A DNA stretch of 64,000 nucleotides, taken from the NCBI RefSeq assembly GCF_010668805.1, contig NZ_WUFT01000014.1:1-64000 (forward strand), read 5' to 3'. This DNA is from Rhizobium phaseoli (lineage in GTDB: Bacteria; Pseudomonadota; Alphaproteobacteria; Rhizobiales; Rhizobiaceae). The position numbers were made by a program, and so were the translations under genes. This document shows positions 55,332 through 64,000 of the stretch, piece after piece. A model generated the notes under the pieces. The model had not been told where the DNA came from. It saw nothing but the letters and a program-made list of their open reading frames with translations, and made no database searches. The first letter of the stretch is position 1, and each line of letters begins with the position of its first letter.

Positions 55332-56153
55332 TCAGGAGCCCGCCAGCGGCAGAGAACGCTTGGCGTCTGCCAATGATGGGCCGGAGATGACGCGGTACCG
55401 CGCCGCGACAAGGTTGTATATTCCGAAGGCTGACAATCCGGCGGCAACAATGATGTAGAGAAAGGATCCGAACGGAAGCTGGTGGACCCATTCCAAGGCG
55501 TCGCCCATGCTGCCGGCTTGCTGCGGATCCACCCGGAAGCCGGCATAGGCGAAAAGCAGGCCGGTGATCGCAAATACCACACCGCGGGCGACGAGACCGT
55601 AGACGCATATCAATGTCACGATGCCCTTGTTGTCCGGTATCTTGACGTAGCGCTCGAACTTTCGGGTAATGCCCTTCACGACCGTCACGATGCCGCCGAT
55701 GACAAAGCCAGCGCCAACGGCAATCGCCAAGTAGGAACCGAACGGCTGCGACATGATCCATCCCGCCAGCCCCTTCTCACCGGAACCTTCGCTTCCTCCG
55801 CTCAAGTAGACGGCACGACTGAGTGCATATCCGGCAAGCCCGAGATAGGTGATGGCGCTGCCAAGGAGTGCCGCTCGGATCACCAACGCCTTTCCGTCCC
55901 GGCCGTGGCCATCGCTATCCGCCAAGGACTGGGCCAGCCTCCAAGCGACAAATCCGAGAAGTCCAAGACCAATCAATCCGACCCAGACACGGCCAAACGG
56001 CTGGCCAAGCAGCGTCGAGAGCGCCGACTTCGTTTCCGGCCGCCCGCCGGCGACGCCGGAGAAGAGCGCAAGCCCCGCTATCAGCAGGAAAACGACACCA
56101 CGCGCCGTGTAGCCGCCCTTAGCGAGCACATCAAATCGAAGACTTTTGCTCAT
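55332..56153 (-). CDS. DUF1206 membrane protein
   Basis: Inner-membrane protein of 273 residues with three repeats of the DUF1206 module, each with two helices and a conserved LAKGGYTARGVVFLLIAGL-type start; the repeats read GYTARGVVF, ITYLGLAGY and LVARGVVFA. ATG 56153 (MSKSLRF) has GGGAA at a suitable distance; starts at 56159 and 56174 are possible. No function is known for the family. Confidence 0.85.
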   Translation of the reverse strand: MSKSLRFDVLAKGGYTARGVVFLLIAGLALFSGVAGGRPETKSALSTLLGQPFGRVWVGLIGLGLLGFVAWRLAQSLADSDGHGRDGKALVIRAALLGSAITYLGLAGYALSRAVYLSGGSEGSGEKGLAGWIMSQPFGSYLAIAVGAGFVIGGIVTVVKGITRKFERYVKIPDNKGIVTLICVYGLVARGVVFAITGLLFAYAGFRVDPQQAGSMGDALEWVHQLPFGSFLYIIVAAGLSAFGIYNLVAARYRVISGPSLADAKRSLPLAGS

Positions 56154-56426
56154 CAACATTTCCCAATCCGACACCAGTGCGCGAGAGTAACGCGCCAGCC
56201 TTCCGAAAGTTTGCTGAAAGGACTCGCGACCGGGCGACGCCGTCGTTGGCGGTTAGGAATGATTATTTGCCACAAGTTCCATAAGACAGATTACGCCACA
56301 TTTACACTTTAAAATTGAACTATTATTGCTTTAAAAATTGCAGCACCACTCCCGCGTTTATGGAGGTGAGACTGCAGATGGGATTAATTACGGCGGCGCA
56401 TGTGATGCGCGCCACATCCTTGTTCC

Positions 56427-56834
56427 CTATCGCACCTCGAATTCCGGATCGGGCGGAACCTGCATCGCAAGAGCGAGATGATTTGTCTGGGCGGCAAGCC
56501 CGATGATCGTCAGGAGTTCGCCATGTTGAGCATCGGTCATGCCCCGCGCACGGGCGGCAGCGGTATGGGATTGAACGCAGTACTGGCAAGCATTGGCGGT
56601 TGACACCGCTATGTAGATCATCTCGCGCGTCAACGGATCGATCGCGCCTTCGACCGTCATGACCGATTTGAGCGTTTCCCATACGCGTTTGGGATTTGCG
56701 GGATCGTTTGCAAGAGCACGCCAGAAATTGTTGATGAAGTCGGTCTTGCGGGTCGCCCTGATATCATCGAACACCGCTTGCACGGCCGGAATGGCCGCGG
56801 CCTCTTGGTCCGACAGGAGTTTGACAGTTGCCAT
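56427..56834 (-). CDS. Carboxymuconolactone decarboxylase family (AhpD-like) protein
   Basis: Small all-helical protein of 135 residues. It has the AhpD-type redox motif CQYCVQSHTAAAR (about 90), the pair of cysteines with a downstream histidine that together carry out thiol peroxidase chemistry. ATG 56834 follows GGAAAGGAAC; a frame from 56864 would add ten residues. The upstream gap to the DUF1206 gene (56154-56426) holds only a weak inverted repeat at 56396-56410 (GCGCAT-GTG-ATGCGC). Confidence 0.85.
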   Translation of the reverse strand: MATVKLLSDQEAAAIPAVQAVFDDIRATRKTDFINNFWRALANDPANPKRVWETLKSVMTVEGAIDPLTREMIYIAVSTANACQYCVQSHTAAARARGMTDAQHGELLTIIGLAAQTNHLALAMQVPPDPEFEVR

Positions 56835-57057
56835 CGAAAGTTCCTTTCCGGGCGCCTCAAGCATGATTTTTGCGCGGCGATCCCACGCAGCGGCGGAAGA
56901 TACGAAGAAATGACCGCGGCCGCCAGACTTCCCGCCGGCGAGGAAATCGAAGACGGCTGTTTCAGGAAAACAGGTAAAAATAGAAATTATTGTCTACATA
57001 TTTTATAGATTACAAGGTTTCATAGCCCCGTCGACTTCAGCGATGAGATTTCGAACG

Positions 57058-57078
57058 CCCAATGGATGCATCCTTGGG
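57058..57078. promoter_or_regulatory. Imperfect palindrome before the dioxygenase gene
   Basis: CCCAA-T-GGATGCATCC-TTGGG, palindromic except for one extra base, 45 bp before the start at 57124. The AT-rich segment at 56970-57020 upstream may carry the promoter. Its binding protein is unknown. Confidence 0.35.
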
Positions 57079-57123
57079 TGCGTGTGAACTGCCGACTTCT
57101 TCCAAGATCAACAGGAGATTTCC

Positions 57124-58048
57124 ATGAGCAATCCGGTTCTCGTCAATCAGATCATTCCCAAGCCCAATGTTATCCCGCTGACCGGCCGTGTCGGAGCCGA
57201 AATCAGGGATATCCGCCTTGGCGGAGACCTTTCGGATGCAACGGTGGCAGCCATCAACCAGCTTCTTCTGAAGCACAAGGTCATCTTCTTCCGCGGGACA
57301 TCTTGAGGATTCCGAACAGGAAGCCTTCGCGCGCCGCCTCGGCGATCTCGTGCCACATCCTACCCAGGGACCGGTCGCGGGCACGGCTTCCATCCTCAAT
57401 CTCGATTCCAGCCGCGGCGGCGGCCGGGCGGACCAGTGGCACACCGACGTTACCTTCGTCGACGCCTACCCCAAATTTTCCGTCCTGCGCGGCGTCGTCA
57501 TTCCGGCAGCCGGCGGTGACACGATCTGGTCCAACACCCATGCGGCATACGAAAGTCTGCCGGCGCCGCTCAAATTGCTGGCGGATAATTTATGGGCCAT
57601 TCACAGCAATGCCTATGACTATGCCGCCGTGCGCCCTCGCGCCACGGATGCAGAGAAGAAGCATTTCGAGGAGGTTTTCACCTCGACCATCTACGAAACC
57701 GAGCATCCGGTCGTGCGTGTCCATCCGGAAACCGGCGAAAGATCGCTGCTGCTCGGCAACTTCGTTCAGCGACTTGTCGGCCTGTCGAAGAGCGACTCCG
57801 CGAAACTCTACGAGGTGTTCCAATCCTACGTCACCGCCCCGGAAAATACCGTGCGCTGGCGCTGGAGAGCAGGAGATGTGGCGATCTGGGACAACCGCGC
57901 CACCCAGCACTATGCCGTCAACGATTATGGCGACCAGCACCGGGTGGTCCGCCGCGCCACCGTTGACGGCGATGTTCCCGTCAGCATCGACGGCCGCCGC
58001 AGCGTAACCCACGTCAAGGCCGCCAAGCCGCAGGCAAAGGCGGCGTGA
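57124..58048 (+). pseudogene. TauD/TfdA-family dioxygenase, frameshifted after codon 58
   Basis: Fe(II)/2-oxoglutarate dioxygenase of the taurine dioxygenase family. The first frame (57124-57306) ends RGTS then TGA; the family sequence resumes in another frame as HLEDSEQEAFARRLGDL. Conserved motifs continue to the end: QWHTDVTF with the metal His and Asp, and the distal His in DNRATQHYAVNDYG, followed by HRVVRRATVDGD. The break lies between 57297 and 57299, as if two bases were lost or one gained. It is either a pseudogene or a sequencing error; the downstream part is otherwise well preserved. Confidence 0.85.
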
Positions 58049-58081
58049 TCACCGACGCACGGATGTTGACCGGCACAGTTC

Positions 58082-58903
58082 CTACCAGAGCTTCATGTGC
58101 CGGTTGACGTCTTTGTAGAGCAGGTAGCGGAAGCGACCGGGACCGCCAGCATAACAGGCCTGCGGGCAAAAGGCCCGCAGCCACATGAAGTCGCCGGCCT
58201 CGACCTCAACCCAATCCTCGTTCAGGCGATAGACCGCCTTTCCCTCGAGCACATAGAGCCCGTGTTCCATGACATGGGTTTCCATGAAGGGGATTACGGC
58301 GCCCGGCTCCAAGGTCACAATAGTGACATGCATGTCGTAGCGGACGTCGGCAGGATCGATAAACCGCGTCGTTCCCCAGCGTCCGTCCGTGTCGGGCATT
58401 GCTGCTGCGGGATGCTCATCCTCGTGCGTGAAGATCGCCGGCGGCGGCTCCAGCCCCTCGACTTCCTGAAACGCCTTGCGGATCCAGTGGAATATCGCCG
58501 GGCCCGATCCGTCGTTTTTCAGGCGCCAGGCCGAACCCGCGGGAATATAGGCGAAGGAGCCGGCGCGCAGCGTGTGGCTGACGCCGTCGAGCTCCACCGT
58601 CATGCCGCCTTCGACGACGAACAGCACTGCTTCGGCCCGCTTGTCCGGCTCCGGCCGATCGCTTCCGCCGCCCGGCTGAACTTCCATCACATATTGCGAG
58701 AAGGTTTCGGAGAAGCCGGAAAGCGGCCGCGACAGAACCCATGCCCGCGTTCCCGTCCAATGCGGAAGGAGGCTGGTGACGATATCGCTCATGACGCCGC
58801 GCGGGATGACCGCGTAAGCCGTGGTGAAAACGGCCTTGCCGGAAAGCAATTGGGTCTGCGGCGGCAGACCGCCAAGCTTCGAATAATACTCTGTCTTGTC
58901 CAT
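58082..58903 (-). CDS. (S)-ureidoglycine aminohydrolase-like bicupin
   Basis: Two-cupin metalloenzyme of 273 residues resembling (S)-ureidoglycine aminohydrolase (AllE/UGHY), which releases ammonia in ureide breakdown with manganese. The first cupin (about 30-140) shows EAVLFVVEGGMTVELDG; the second carries METHVMEHGLYVLEGKAVYRL with the metal His/Glu ligands. ATG 58903 (MDKTEYYSKLGG) follows GGAAAG; the longer frame to 58981 is less likely. It is in the same orientation as the transporter genes and probably cotranscribed with them. Confidence 0.82.
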   Translation of the reverse strand: MDKTEYYSKLGGLPPQTQLLSGKAVFTTAYAVIPRGVMSDIVTSLLPHWTGTRAWVLSRPLSGFSETFSQYVMEVQPGGGSDRPEPDKRAEAVLFVVEGGMTVELDGVSHTLRAGSFAYIPAGSAWRLKNDGSGPAIFHWIRKAFQEVEGLEPPPAIFTHEDEHPAAAMPDTDGRWGTTRFIDPADVRYDMHVTIVTLEPGAVIPFMETHVMEHGLYVLEGKAVYRLNEDWVEVEAGDFMWLRAFCPQACYAGGPGRFRYLLYKDVNRHMKLW

Positions 58904-58987
58904 TGATGCGGCTTTCCAGGCAGGTGTCACTACATCTGCTTTATGCGCCGCCAGCCGGTTAGGCAACTGCCATTGGGGCAAGCCAGC

Positions 58988-60823
58988 CTACCGATCTGCC
59001 ATCACCAGATGGCCCGGCCCGACTTCGCGATAGAAGGTGGCCGGAGGCTGGTAGTCGACGGCGCGCATCGGGCTCTTGATCTCGTCATTCGCCACCATCC
59101 GCTTCTCATGACGGCGGTCGGGATCGGGCACAGGCACGGCGGCGATGAGTTTGCGGGTGTAGGGATGCTGCGGATTTTCGAAGACGGCGGCGCGCGGGCC
59201 GATCTCGACGATTTCGCCGAGATACATCACCGCCACCCGGTGGCTGACGCGCTCGACCACCGCCATGTCGTGCGAGATGAACAGGAAGGCGAGGTCGAGG
59301 CTCTGCTGCAGGTCGAGCATCAGATTGATGACCTGCGCCTTGATCGACACGTCGAGCGCCGACACACTTTCATCGGCGACGATGACCTTCGGCTGCAGGG
59401 CAAGCGCCCGGGCAATGCAGATGCGCTGCCGCTGGCCGCCGGAAAATTCGTGCGGATAACGCGCCGCCATATCCGCGGACAGCCCGACCTTGACCAGCAG
59501 ATCGGCAACAACCTCCTTTGCCTGTTTGGAGTTGCCCAACCGGTGTTCGAGATAGGGTTCGGCAATCGCAGCACCGACCTTCATGCGTGGATTGAGGCTG
59601 GCAAAGGGATCCTGGAAGATCATCTGCACGGATTTGCGCATTTCGCGCAGCTCCTTCCTGTCGAGGCCGAGCACCTCCCTGCCCTCGACGAGAACGGAGC
59701 CCGCCTGCGGCTCGATGAGACGCATGATGGCGCGGCCCGTCGTCGATTTGCCGCAACCGGATTCGCCGACGAGCGACAGCGTCTCGCCAGCATGGAGATC
59801 GAACGAGACGTTTTCGACCGCGTGCACCCGGCTGGTCAACCGGCCGAACAGGCCGGAATGAATGTCGAAACGCTTGGTGAGGTTCTTCACCTGCAAGACC
59901 GGCGTCACTGCGACTGTATCGGCGGCCTCAGTCGGAATGTCGGATTCCCCCGTTGCCGTATTGACCACGGGGAAACGCAGCGGCCTTTGCCGGCCCTGCA
60001 TCGAACCGAGCACCGGCACGGCCGACAGCAGCGCTCTGGTATAGGGATTTCTGCCGCGGTGGAAGATATCGGCGGTGATCCCGCTTTCAACCTGCTCGCC
60101 ACGATACATCACCACCGTCCGATCGGCGATCTCGGCGACGACGCCCATGTCATGGGTGATGAACAGTACCGAAGTCCCCTCCTCCTCCTGCAGCATCTTG
60201 ATGAGATCGAGAATCTGGCCCTGGATGGTCACGTCGAGCGCCGTCGTCGGCTCGTCGGCGATCAGCAGTTTCGGCCGGCTGGCAAGGGCCATGGCGATCA
60301 TCACCCGCTGGCGCATGCCGCCGGAAAAACGATGCGGATATTCGTCGAAGCGCGAGGCGGCCGAGGGGATGCGGACTTTTTCCAGCAGCCTAATCGTCTC
60401 GGCCCTGGCATCGGCCCGGCTGATAGTGGAATGGCAAAGCAGCGCCTCGGAGATCTGATCGCCGATGGTGAAGAGCGGATTGAGCGAGGTCATCGGCTCC
60501 TGGAAGATCATCGCCACCTCGTTGCCGCGCACCTGCCGCATCGCATGTTCCGGCAGTGCCAACAGGTCGCGGCCGCCGAGCATGACCCGGCCCTCGACGC
60601 GGCTGGTATCGGCCTGCAGCAGCCGCATGATCGACAGCGAGGTGACACTCTTGCCCGAGCCGGATTCACCGACGATCGCCACCGTCTCGCCGGGTGCGAC
60701 GGTGAAGGAGACATCGCGCACCACCGGTTTCCAGCCGCCGTCGACCAGAAAGGAGGTGGTCAGCCTGTCGACGGAAAGAACGGGTGCGGCCGTTTCGATC
60801 GATTGTGCTTGAACCTCAGCCAT
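58988..60823 (-). CDS. Dipeptide/oligopeptide-type ABC transporter ATPase, two fused domains
   Basis: ATPase of 611 residues joining DppD- and DppF-type modules. Each half has its Walker A (GESGSGKSV; GESGCGKST), signature (FSGGMRQRVMIAMA; FSGGQRQRICIARA) and Walker B (LLIADEPTTALD; VIVADESVSALD). In the second half the Walker B glutamate is followed by Ser where Pro is usual. The C-terminal tail carries PHP-like AVPVPDPDRR typical of the family. ATG 60823 follows GGGGAGCG. The permease genes for this importer lie further upstream, at 62682-64000. The substrate may be a peptide, ureide or nickel-type ligand. Confidence 0.92.
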   Translation of the reverse strand: MAEVQAQSIETAAPVLSVDRLTTSFLVDGGWKPVVRDVSFTVAPGETVAIVGESGSGKSVTSLSIMRLLQADTSRVEGRVMLGGRDLLALPEHAMRQVRGNEVAMIFQEPMTSLNPLFTIGDQISEALLCHSTISRADARAETIRLLEKVRIPSAASRFDEYPHRFSGGMRQRVMIAMALASRPKLLIADEPTTALDVTIQGQILDLIKMLQEEEGTSVLFITHDMGVVAEIADRTVVMYRGEQVESGITADIFHRGRNPYTRALLSAVPVLGSMQGRQRPLRFPVVNTATGESDIPTEAADTVAVTPVLQVKNLTKRFDIHSGLFGRLTSRVHAVENVSFDLHAGETLSLVGESGCGKSTTGRAIMRLIEPQAGSVLVEGREVLGLDRKELREMRKSVQMIFQDPFASLNPRMKVGAAIAEPYLEHRLGNSKQAKEVVADLLVKVGLSADMAARYPHEFSGGQRQRICIARALALQPKVIVADESVSALDVSIKAQVINLMLDLQQSLDLAFLFISHDMAVVERVSHRVAVMYLGEIVEIGPRAAVFENPQHPYTRKLIAAVPVPDPDRRHEKRMVANDEIKSPMRAVDYQPPATFYREVGPGHLVMADR

Positions 60824-60840
60824 ATCGCTCCCCTTGCGGC

Positions 60841-62037
60841 TCAATCCGGCCAGCGCAGCGCGGCGTCGAAGCGGTGCCGGCTGCGGTTTTCGATCGGCGT
60901 TGCGATGATCTCATTGGAGGCGCGCGCCTTGTCGAGTTCCTCGGCCAGGCGGTTTGCGACGATGACATCCTGGCCCGGATGCAGGTTGCACGGGTCGAGA
61001 TAGAAATAGCGGTGCTCCACCTCGTGGTCGCGCACGATGATCGGCGGGGTGCCCCTCGCCAGCGCATCGGCCAGATCCCAGGCGGTGATATGGGCCTGCT
61101 CGGCATCGACGATGAGACGCAGCCGGTCGAGCGGATTGTTGGTCGGATCGGGCTCGATCAGCGCGGTCAGACCGGGACGGCCGTCGAGTGTGCGCTTCCA
61201 CAGATTGAGAGAGCCGGTCTCGCGCTCCCGGATGCCGGCATGATCGCGCTTTTCCCAGGCTTCGAGTGCGGCCATCACGCCGAAAATACTCTCCTTGCCG
61301 ACCTTCATGCCGCGGCCGATGCCCATATTCTGCAGGAAGGCATGACGCACCAGTTCCTTCCGGCCGGCGACGATGCCAGACGTCGGGCCGCCGAGGAATT
61401 TGTGGCCGGAATAAAGCGCGATATCGGCCCCCTGCTCCAGGAAAATCCGCAGATCATATTCCGAGGCCGCATCGACGATGACGGGCACGCCCCTGGCATG
61501 GGCGATCTCGACGAATTCCTTCAGGTTCAGCAGGCCGTAGTCGACCACATGGTGGGAGACGACATAGACGGCGGCGGCAGTCTTGTCGGTAATCGCCTTT
61601 TCCATGTGAAAGCGATGCGTCGAGGTCGCCTGTCCCACAAGCACGGCCTTGCCGCCGGCAAGCCGGATCGCCTGGTCGACCGGCGCGCCGTAGCTCACCA
61701 CGTGGCCCATCTGCACCAGCACTTCGTTCTTCTCGGACGCGGCATCCGGCAACTTCTCGATCGCCAGCAGATTGTCGCCGGTGATGGCGCCGGCGACCGC
61801 CAGCGAAATACCGGCCGAGCAGGAGGCGGTGACGAAGCCTGCCTCGCCGCCGGTCAGCCGGGCGATGACCGCACTTGCCTTGCGCTGCAGGTCGTTGATC
61901 TCGACGAAATGCGGCAGGATCGATGCCATCGCCTCGATCGCCTCCGGCACGACGATCGAGGCGCCGAGGCTGGTCATCGTGCCGGATACGTTGATGACGG
62001 GGCGAAGGCCGAGCGAAGGTCTGATATCATTGGGCAT
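60841..62037 (-). CDS. SelA-like PLP-dependent enzyme (D-glucosaminate-6-phosphate ammonia-lyase-like)
   Basis: Fold-type I PLP enzyme of 398 residues of the SelA/DgaE-like group. The internal aldimine lysine is in YSGHKFLGGPTSG (about residue 215), with PLP-binding EAGFVTASCSAGISL near 75 and the aspartate in PVIVDAASEYDL. Members carry out ammonia-lyase or beta-elimination reactions on amino acids or amino sugars. ATG 62037 follows TGGAG. The ridA gene lies just upstream and could clear the enamine/imine made by this enzyme, an inference from chemistry and gene order. Confidence 0.85.
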   Translation of the reverse strand: MPNDIRPSLGLRPVINVSGTMTSLGASIVVPEAIEAMASILPHFVEINDLQRKASAVIARLTGGEAGFVTASCSAGISLAVAGAITGDNLLAIEKLPDAASEKNEVLVQMGHVVSYGAPVDQAIRLAGGKAVLVGQATSTHRFHMEKAITDKTAAAVYVVSHHVVDYGLLNLKEFVEIAHARGVPVIVDAASEYDLRIFLEQGADIALYSGHKFLGGPTSGIVAGRKELVRHAFLQNMGIGRGMKVGKESIFGVMAALEAWEKRDHAGIRERETGSLNLWKRTLDGRPGLTALIEPDPTNNPLDRLRLIVDAEQAHITAWDLADALARGTPPIIVRDHEVEHRYFYLDPCNLHPGQDVIVANRLAEELDKARASNEIIATPIENRSRHRFDAALRWPD

Positions 62038-62106
62038 GAAGGTCTCCAGAAGTCTTAGTCGAGGAACGCGCCATGGCGGACGCTGCTCCAAATATGAAAG
62101 CTCTCG

Positions 62107-62604
62107 TCAGCCATTCAAGGCGACGATCGCCTCGATTTCGACGGTGATGTTGCCGGGCAGCGAGCCGAAGCCGACGGCCGAGCGGGCATGTTCGCCCGCC
62201 GCGCCGAAAACGGCGATCAACAGATCCGAGCAGCCGTTGATGACGCTTGGATGATCCTCGAACTCAGGCACGGCATTGACCATGCCGAGCAGCTTGACCA
62301 CCCGCTTGACGCGGGAGAGATCGCCGAGCGCGTCATGCATGACGGCGAGCAGATTGATGCCGGTCAGCCGCGCATGCCGGTAAGCCTCCTCGACACCGAC
62401 GCCGCCGCCGACTTTGCCGGCATGCATGAAGCCGTCGGCCTCACGCGGCCCCTGGCCGGAGAGGTAGAGCATATTGCCTTCCACCACATGCGTCACGAAA
62501 TTGGCGATCGGCGGCGGTGGCGGCGGCAGCTTGATGCCGAGGGCGGCTAACCGTTGGTAAGGCGAGTTCTCGACCTTGCCGGCGGCGTTGGGAAACTGAT
62601 TCAC
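62107..62604 (-). CDS. RidA-family protein (second copy)
   Basis: Rid-family protein of 165 residues with a proline-rich N-terminus (LPPPPPPIANFVTHVV) and the domain pattern LYLSGQGPREADG. GTG 62604 is preferred because GGAG lies six bases upstream; ATG 62619 would include the Shine-Dalgarno. The frame that runs on to 63600 is not part of the gene. The family removes reactive enamine/imines; it probably serves the PLP enzyme downstream. Three short tandem repeats precede it. Confidence 0.82.
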   Translation of the reverse strand: MNQFPNAAGKVENSPYQRLAALGIKLPPPPPPIANFVTHVVEGNMLYLSGQGPREADGFMHAGKVGGGVGVEEAYRHARLTGINLLAVMHDALGDLSRVKRVVKLLGMVNAVPEFEDHPSVINGCSDLLIAVFGAAGEHARSAVGFGSLPGNITVEIEAIVALNG

Positions 62605-62619
62605 GCAAACTCCTGTCAT

Positions 62620-62662
62620 GCGAATTGGACTGGGCGAATTGGATTGGGCGAATTTCGATTGG
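62620..62662. repeat. Three tandem 14-15-bp repeats before ridA
   Basis: GCGAATTGGACTGG (62620-62633), GCGAATTGGATTGG (62634-62647) and GCGAATTTCGATTGG (62648-62662) lie directly against the ridA start region, between it and the upstream permease gene. The repeats are in the transcript leader or a regulator site. Confidence 0.7.
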
Positions 62663-62681
62663 CCGACGTCTGGTCGGCGGA

Positions 62682-63551
62682 TTAAAGGTCCTTGCGAAGT
62701 CTTGGGTCGAGCATGTCCCTGAGGCCGTCGCCGACCATCTGTAGCGACAGCACCGAGAGAATGATGGCGACGCCGGGAAACAGCGTCATCCAGTCGGCCT
62801 GGCCGATATATTGGCGGCCGGCGGCGATCATCGTTCCCCAGGTCGGAATTTCTGGGCTGACGCCAAGGCCGAGAAAGGAGAGGCCGGCTTCGGCAAGCAT
62901 GGCGCTGGCAAAGAGGAAGGTGGCCTGCACCAGGATCGGCGAGAGCAGATTGCGCAGCACATGCCGGGTCATGATGTGAAAGGTGGAAATGCCGAGCGCC
63001 CTTGCCGCCTCGACATAGGGCAGCTCGCGAATGACCAGCGTCGACGCGCGCACGATGCGGGCAAGACGCGGCGCATAGACGATCGACAGCGCGATGATCA
63101 CCGTGGTCAAGGACGGGCCGAGGGCGGCGACGAGGGCGATCGCCAGCAGAATATCCGGGAAGGCCATCATCGCATCGATCAGCCGGGCAATCGGCGTATC
63201 GAGCTTCTGGAAGAAGCCGGCAAGCAAGCCGAGCGTCACGCCGATCACTGCCGACAGGCTGACGACCGCAACGCCGACGAGCAGCGACAGGCGGCCGGCA
63301 AAGATCGTCCGCGAGAAGACGTCGCGGCCGAACTCGTCCGTGCCGAAGAAGAAGGTGCCGCTCGGCGGCTTCAGCCGGTTGACGATGGAAAGCTTGGATG
63401 GCGAATAGGGCGCGACGACAGGCGCGAAGACCGCCAGCAGCACGAAGATCGCCAGGATCAGCAGGCCGAAGGTCACCGTCTTGCGCTTCAGCAGGCGGCG
63501 GACGAATTTGCTGCCTTCGCTCTCGACTGATTTGATTGCGATATCGGCCAT
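62682..63551 (-). CDS. Dipeptide-type ABC transporter permease (DppC family)
   Basis: Inner-membrane permease of 289 residues with six helices. The N-terminal cytoplasmic segment and the FGTDEFGRDVFSRTIFAGRLSL stretch are typical of DppC, and the EAA loop reads EAARALGISTFHIMTRHVLRN. The ATG at 63551 overlaps the last base of the DppB-type gene. It pairs with that permease and with the fused ATPase. Confidence 0.93.
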   Translation of the reverse strand: MADIAIKSVESEGSKFVRRLLKRKTVTFGLLILAIFVLLAVFAPVVAPYSPSKLSIVNRLKPPSGTFFFGTDEFGRDVFSRTIFAGRLSLLVGVAVVSLSAVIGVTLGLLAGFFQKLDTPIARLIDAMMAFPDILLAIALVAALGPSLTTVIIALSIVYAPRLARIVRASTLVIRELPYVEAARALGISTFHIMTRHVLRNLLSPILVQATFLFASAMLAEAGLSFLGLGVSPEIPTWGTMIAAGRQYIGQADWMTLFPGVAIILSVLSLQMVGDGLRDMLDPRLRKDL

Positions 63552-64000
63552 CAGTAGCGCACCCTCGGATCGACCAGCAGATAGAGCATGTCGATCGCAA
63601 AATTGATCAGCACGTAGAGGGCGGCGATGACGAGCAGCGCACCCTGGATGACAGGGTAATCGCGGCGCAGCACCGCCGAGACGACGAGATTGCCGACACC
63701 CGGCAGGCCGAAGACAGTCTCGGTGACGACGGCGCCCGAAATCAGCACCGCAGCCGTCAGGCCGAGCACCGTCAGGATCGGGATCAGCGCATTTTTCAGC
63801 GCATGCTTGAGGATGACCTTGCGCTCGACCAGCCCCTTTGCGCGCGCCGTGCGGATATAATCGTCGCCGAGCACATCCAGCATCGAGGCGCGGGTGAAGC
63901 GCAGGATCAGCGCCGAGGAGACGATGCCGAGCGCAAAGGCCGGCAGGGTCAGATGATACATCCGATCAAGGAAGGTCGAGCCGGGACCGCCATAACCCGA
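63551..64000 (-). CDS. Dipeptide-type ABC transporter permease (DppB family), C-terminal part
   Basis: The last 149 codons of a DppB-family permease; the start is beyond the right window edge. Visible are LDVLGDDYIRTARAKGLVERKVILKHALKNALIP, the EAA loop, and a C-terminal helix (PVIQGALLVIAALYVLINFAIDMLYLLVDPRVRY). The frame is open to the edge, so the ATG at 63961 is an internal Met. The binding protein for this importer is probably further to the right. Confidence 0.92.
   Translation of the reverse strand, partial: SGYGGPGSTFLDRMYHLTLPAFALGIVSSALILRFTRASMLDVLGDDYIRTARAKGLVERKVILKHALKNALIPILTVLGLTAAVLISGAVVTETVFGLPGVGNLVVSAVLRRDYPVIQGALLVIAALYVLINFAIDMLYLLVDPRVRY

Noticed and set aside
62107..63600. 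A 497-codon open frame on the minus strand across the ridA and DppC genes
   Set aside because: Its N-terminal half is antiphase sequence of the DppC gene; only the last 165 codons are the RidA domain.

Overview
The window looks like a high-GC alphaproteobacterial replicon of the Rhizobium/Agrobacterium type. The evidence is the density of carbohydrate, amino-acid and peptide ABC importers, a LexA box of the GAAC-N7-GAAC form used by alphaproteobacteria, an imuA-imuB-dnaE2 mutagenesis cassette, several NHEJ genes (ligD, a stand-alone ligase, two ku), a MocR regulator and ureide-type catabolism. The mix of accessory transport operons suggests a large plasmid or chromid, or an accessory part of the chromosome, but no replication gene is visible. 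No rRNA, tRNA or CRISPR array was seen.

Layout. 1-127: end of an IS3-family element. 125-2208: a lower-GC two-gene nuclease/helicase module resembling the Hachiman anti-phage system, whose helicase is cut short by the IS. 2289-7702: sugar ABC importer with a Gfo/Idh/MocA dehydrogenase (minus strand). 8033-13496: dienelactone hydrolase-like protein, Mug glycosylase, a MOSC/ferredoxin-reductase fusion, a paired DUF606 transporter and small proteins. 13561-15327: SLC13-type transporter. 15551-18196: LigD. 18383-24681: FadR-type regulator, DenD-like dehydrogenase and a complete sugar ABC importer. 24807-26650: peroxiredoxin-like protein, TetR regulator and RidA around a triple operator.

26701-35664 is a DNA-damage hub. 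A small Cys-rich protein, dinB and an SRAP protein run leftward; imuA, imuB and dnaE2 run rightward; one LexA box lies between them. Small zinc-ribbon, Nudix and hypothetical genes follow. 35683-41986: MocR regulator, an SBP-like enzyme, a polar amino-acid ABC importer and an M20 amidohydrolase. 42048-44841: ligase-ku-ku operon. 45153-50516: SMP-30 lactonase and a ribose-type ABC importer, facing a GAF histidine kinase and LuxR-type regulator (50794-52766) that may control it. 52807-56834: MHYT-GGDEF-EAL protein, DUF1206 membrane protein and an AhpD-like protein. 57124-58048: a frameshifted TauD-family dioxygenase. 58082-64000: ureidoglycine aminohydrolase-like bicupin, dipeptide-type ABC importer, SelA-like PLP enzyme and RidA.

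Many regulatory DNA structures are directly readable: near-perfect operators for the GntR, TetR and MocR regulators, the LexA box, a spaced repeat in front of the two-component system, and strong hairpins next to the solute-binding-protein genes of three separate sugar ABC operons. The most notable possible biological system is the broken nuclease/helicase defence module at the left edge. Second is the bidirectional SOS hub with its flanking Cys-rich small proteins.
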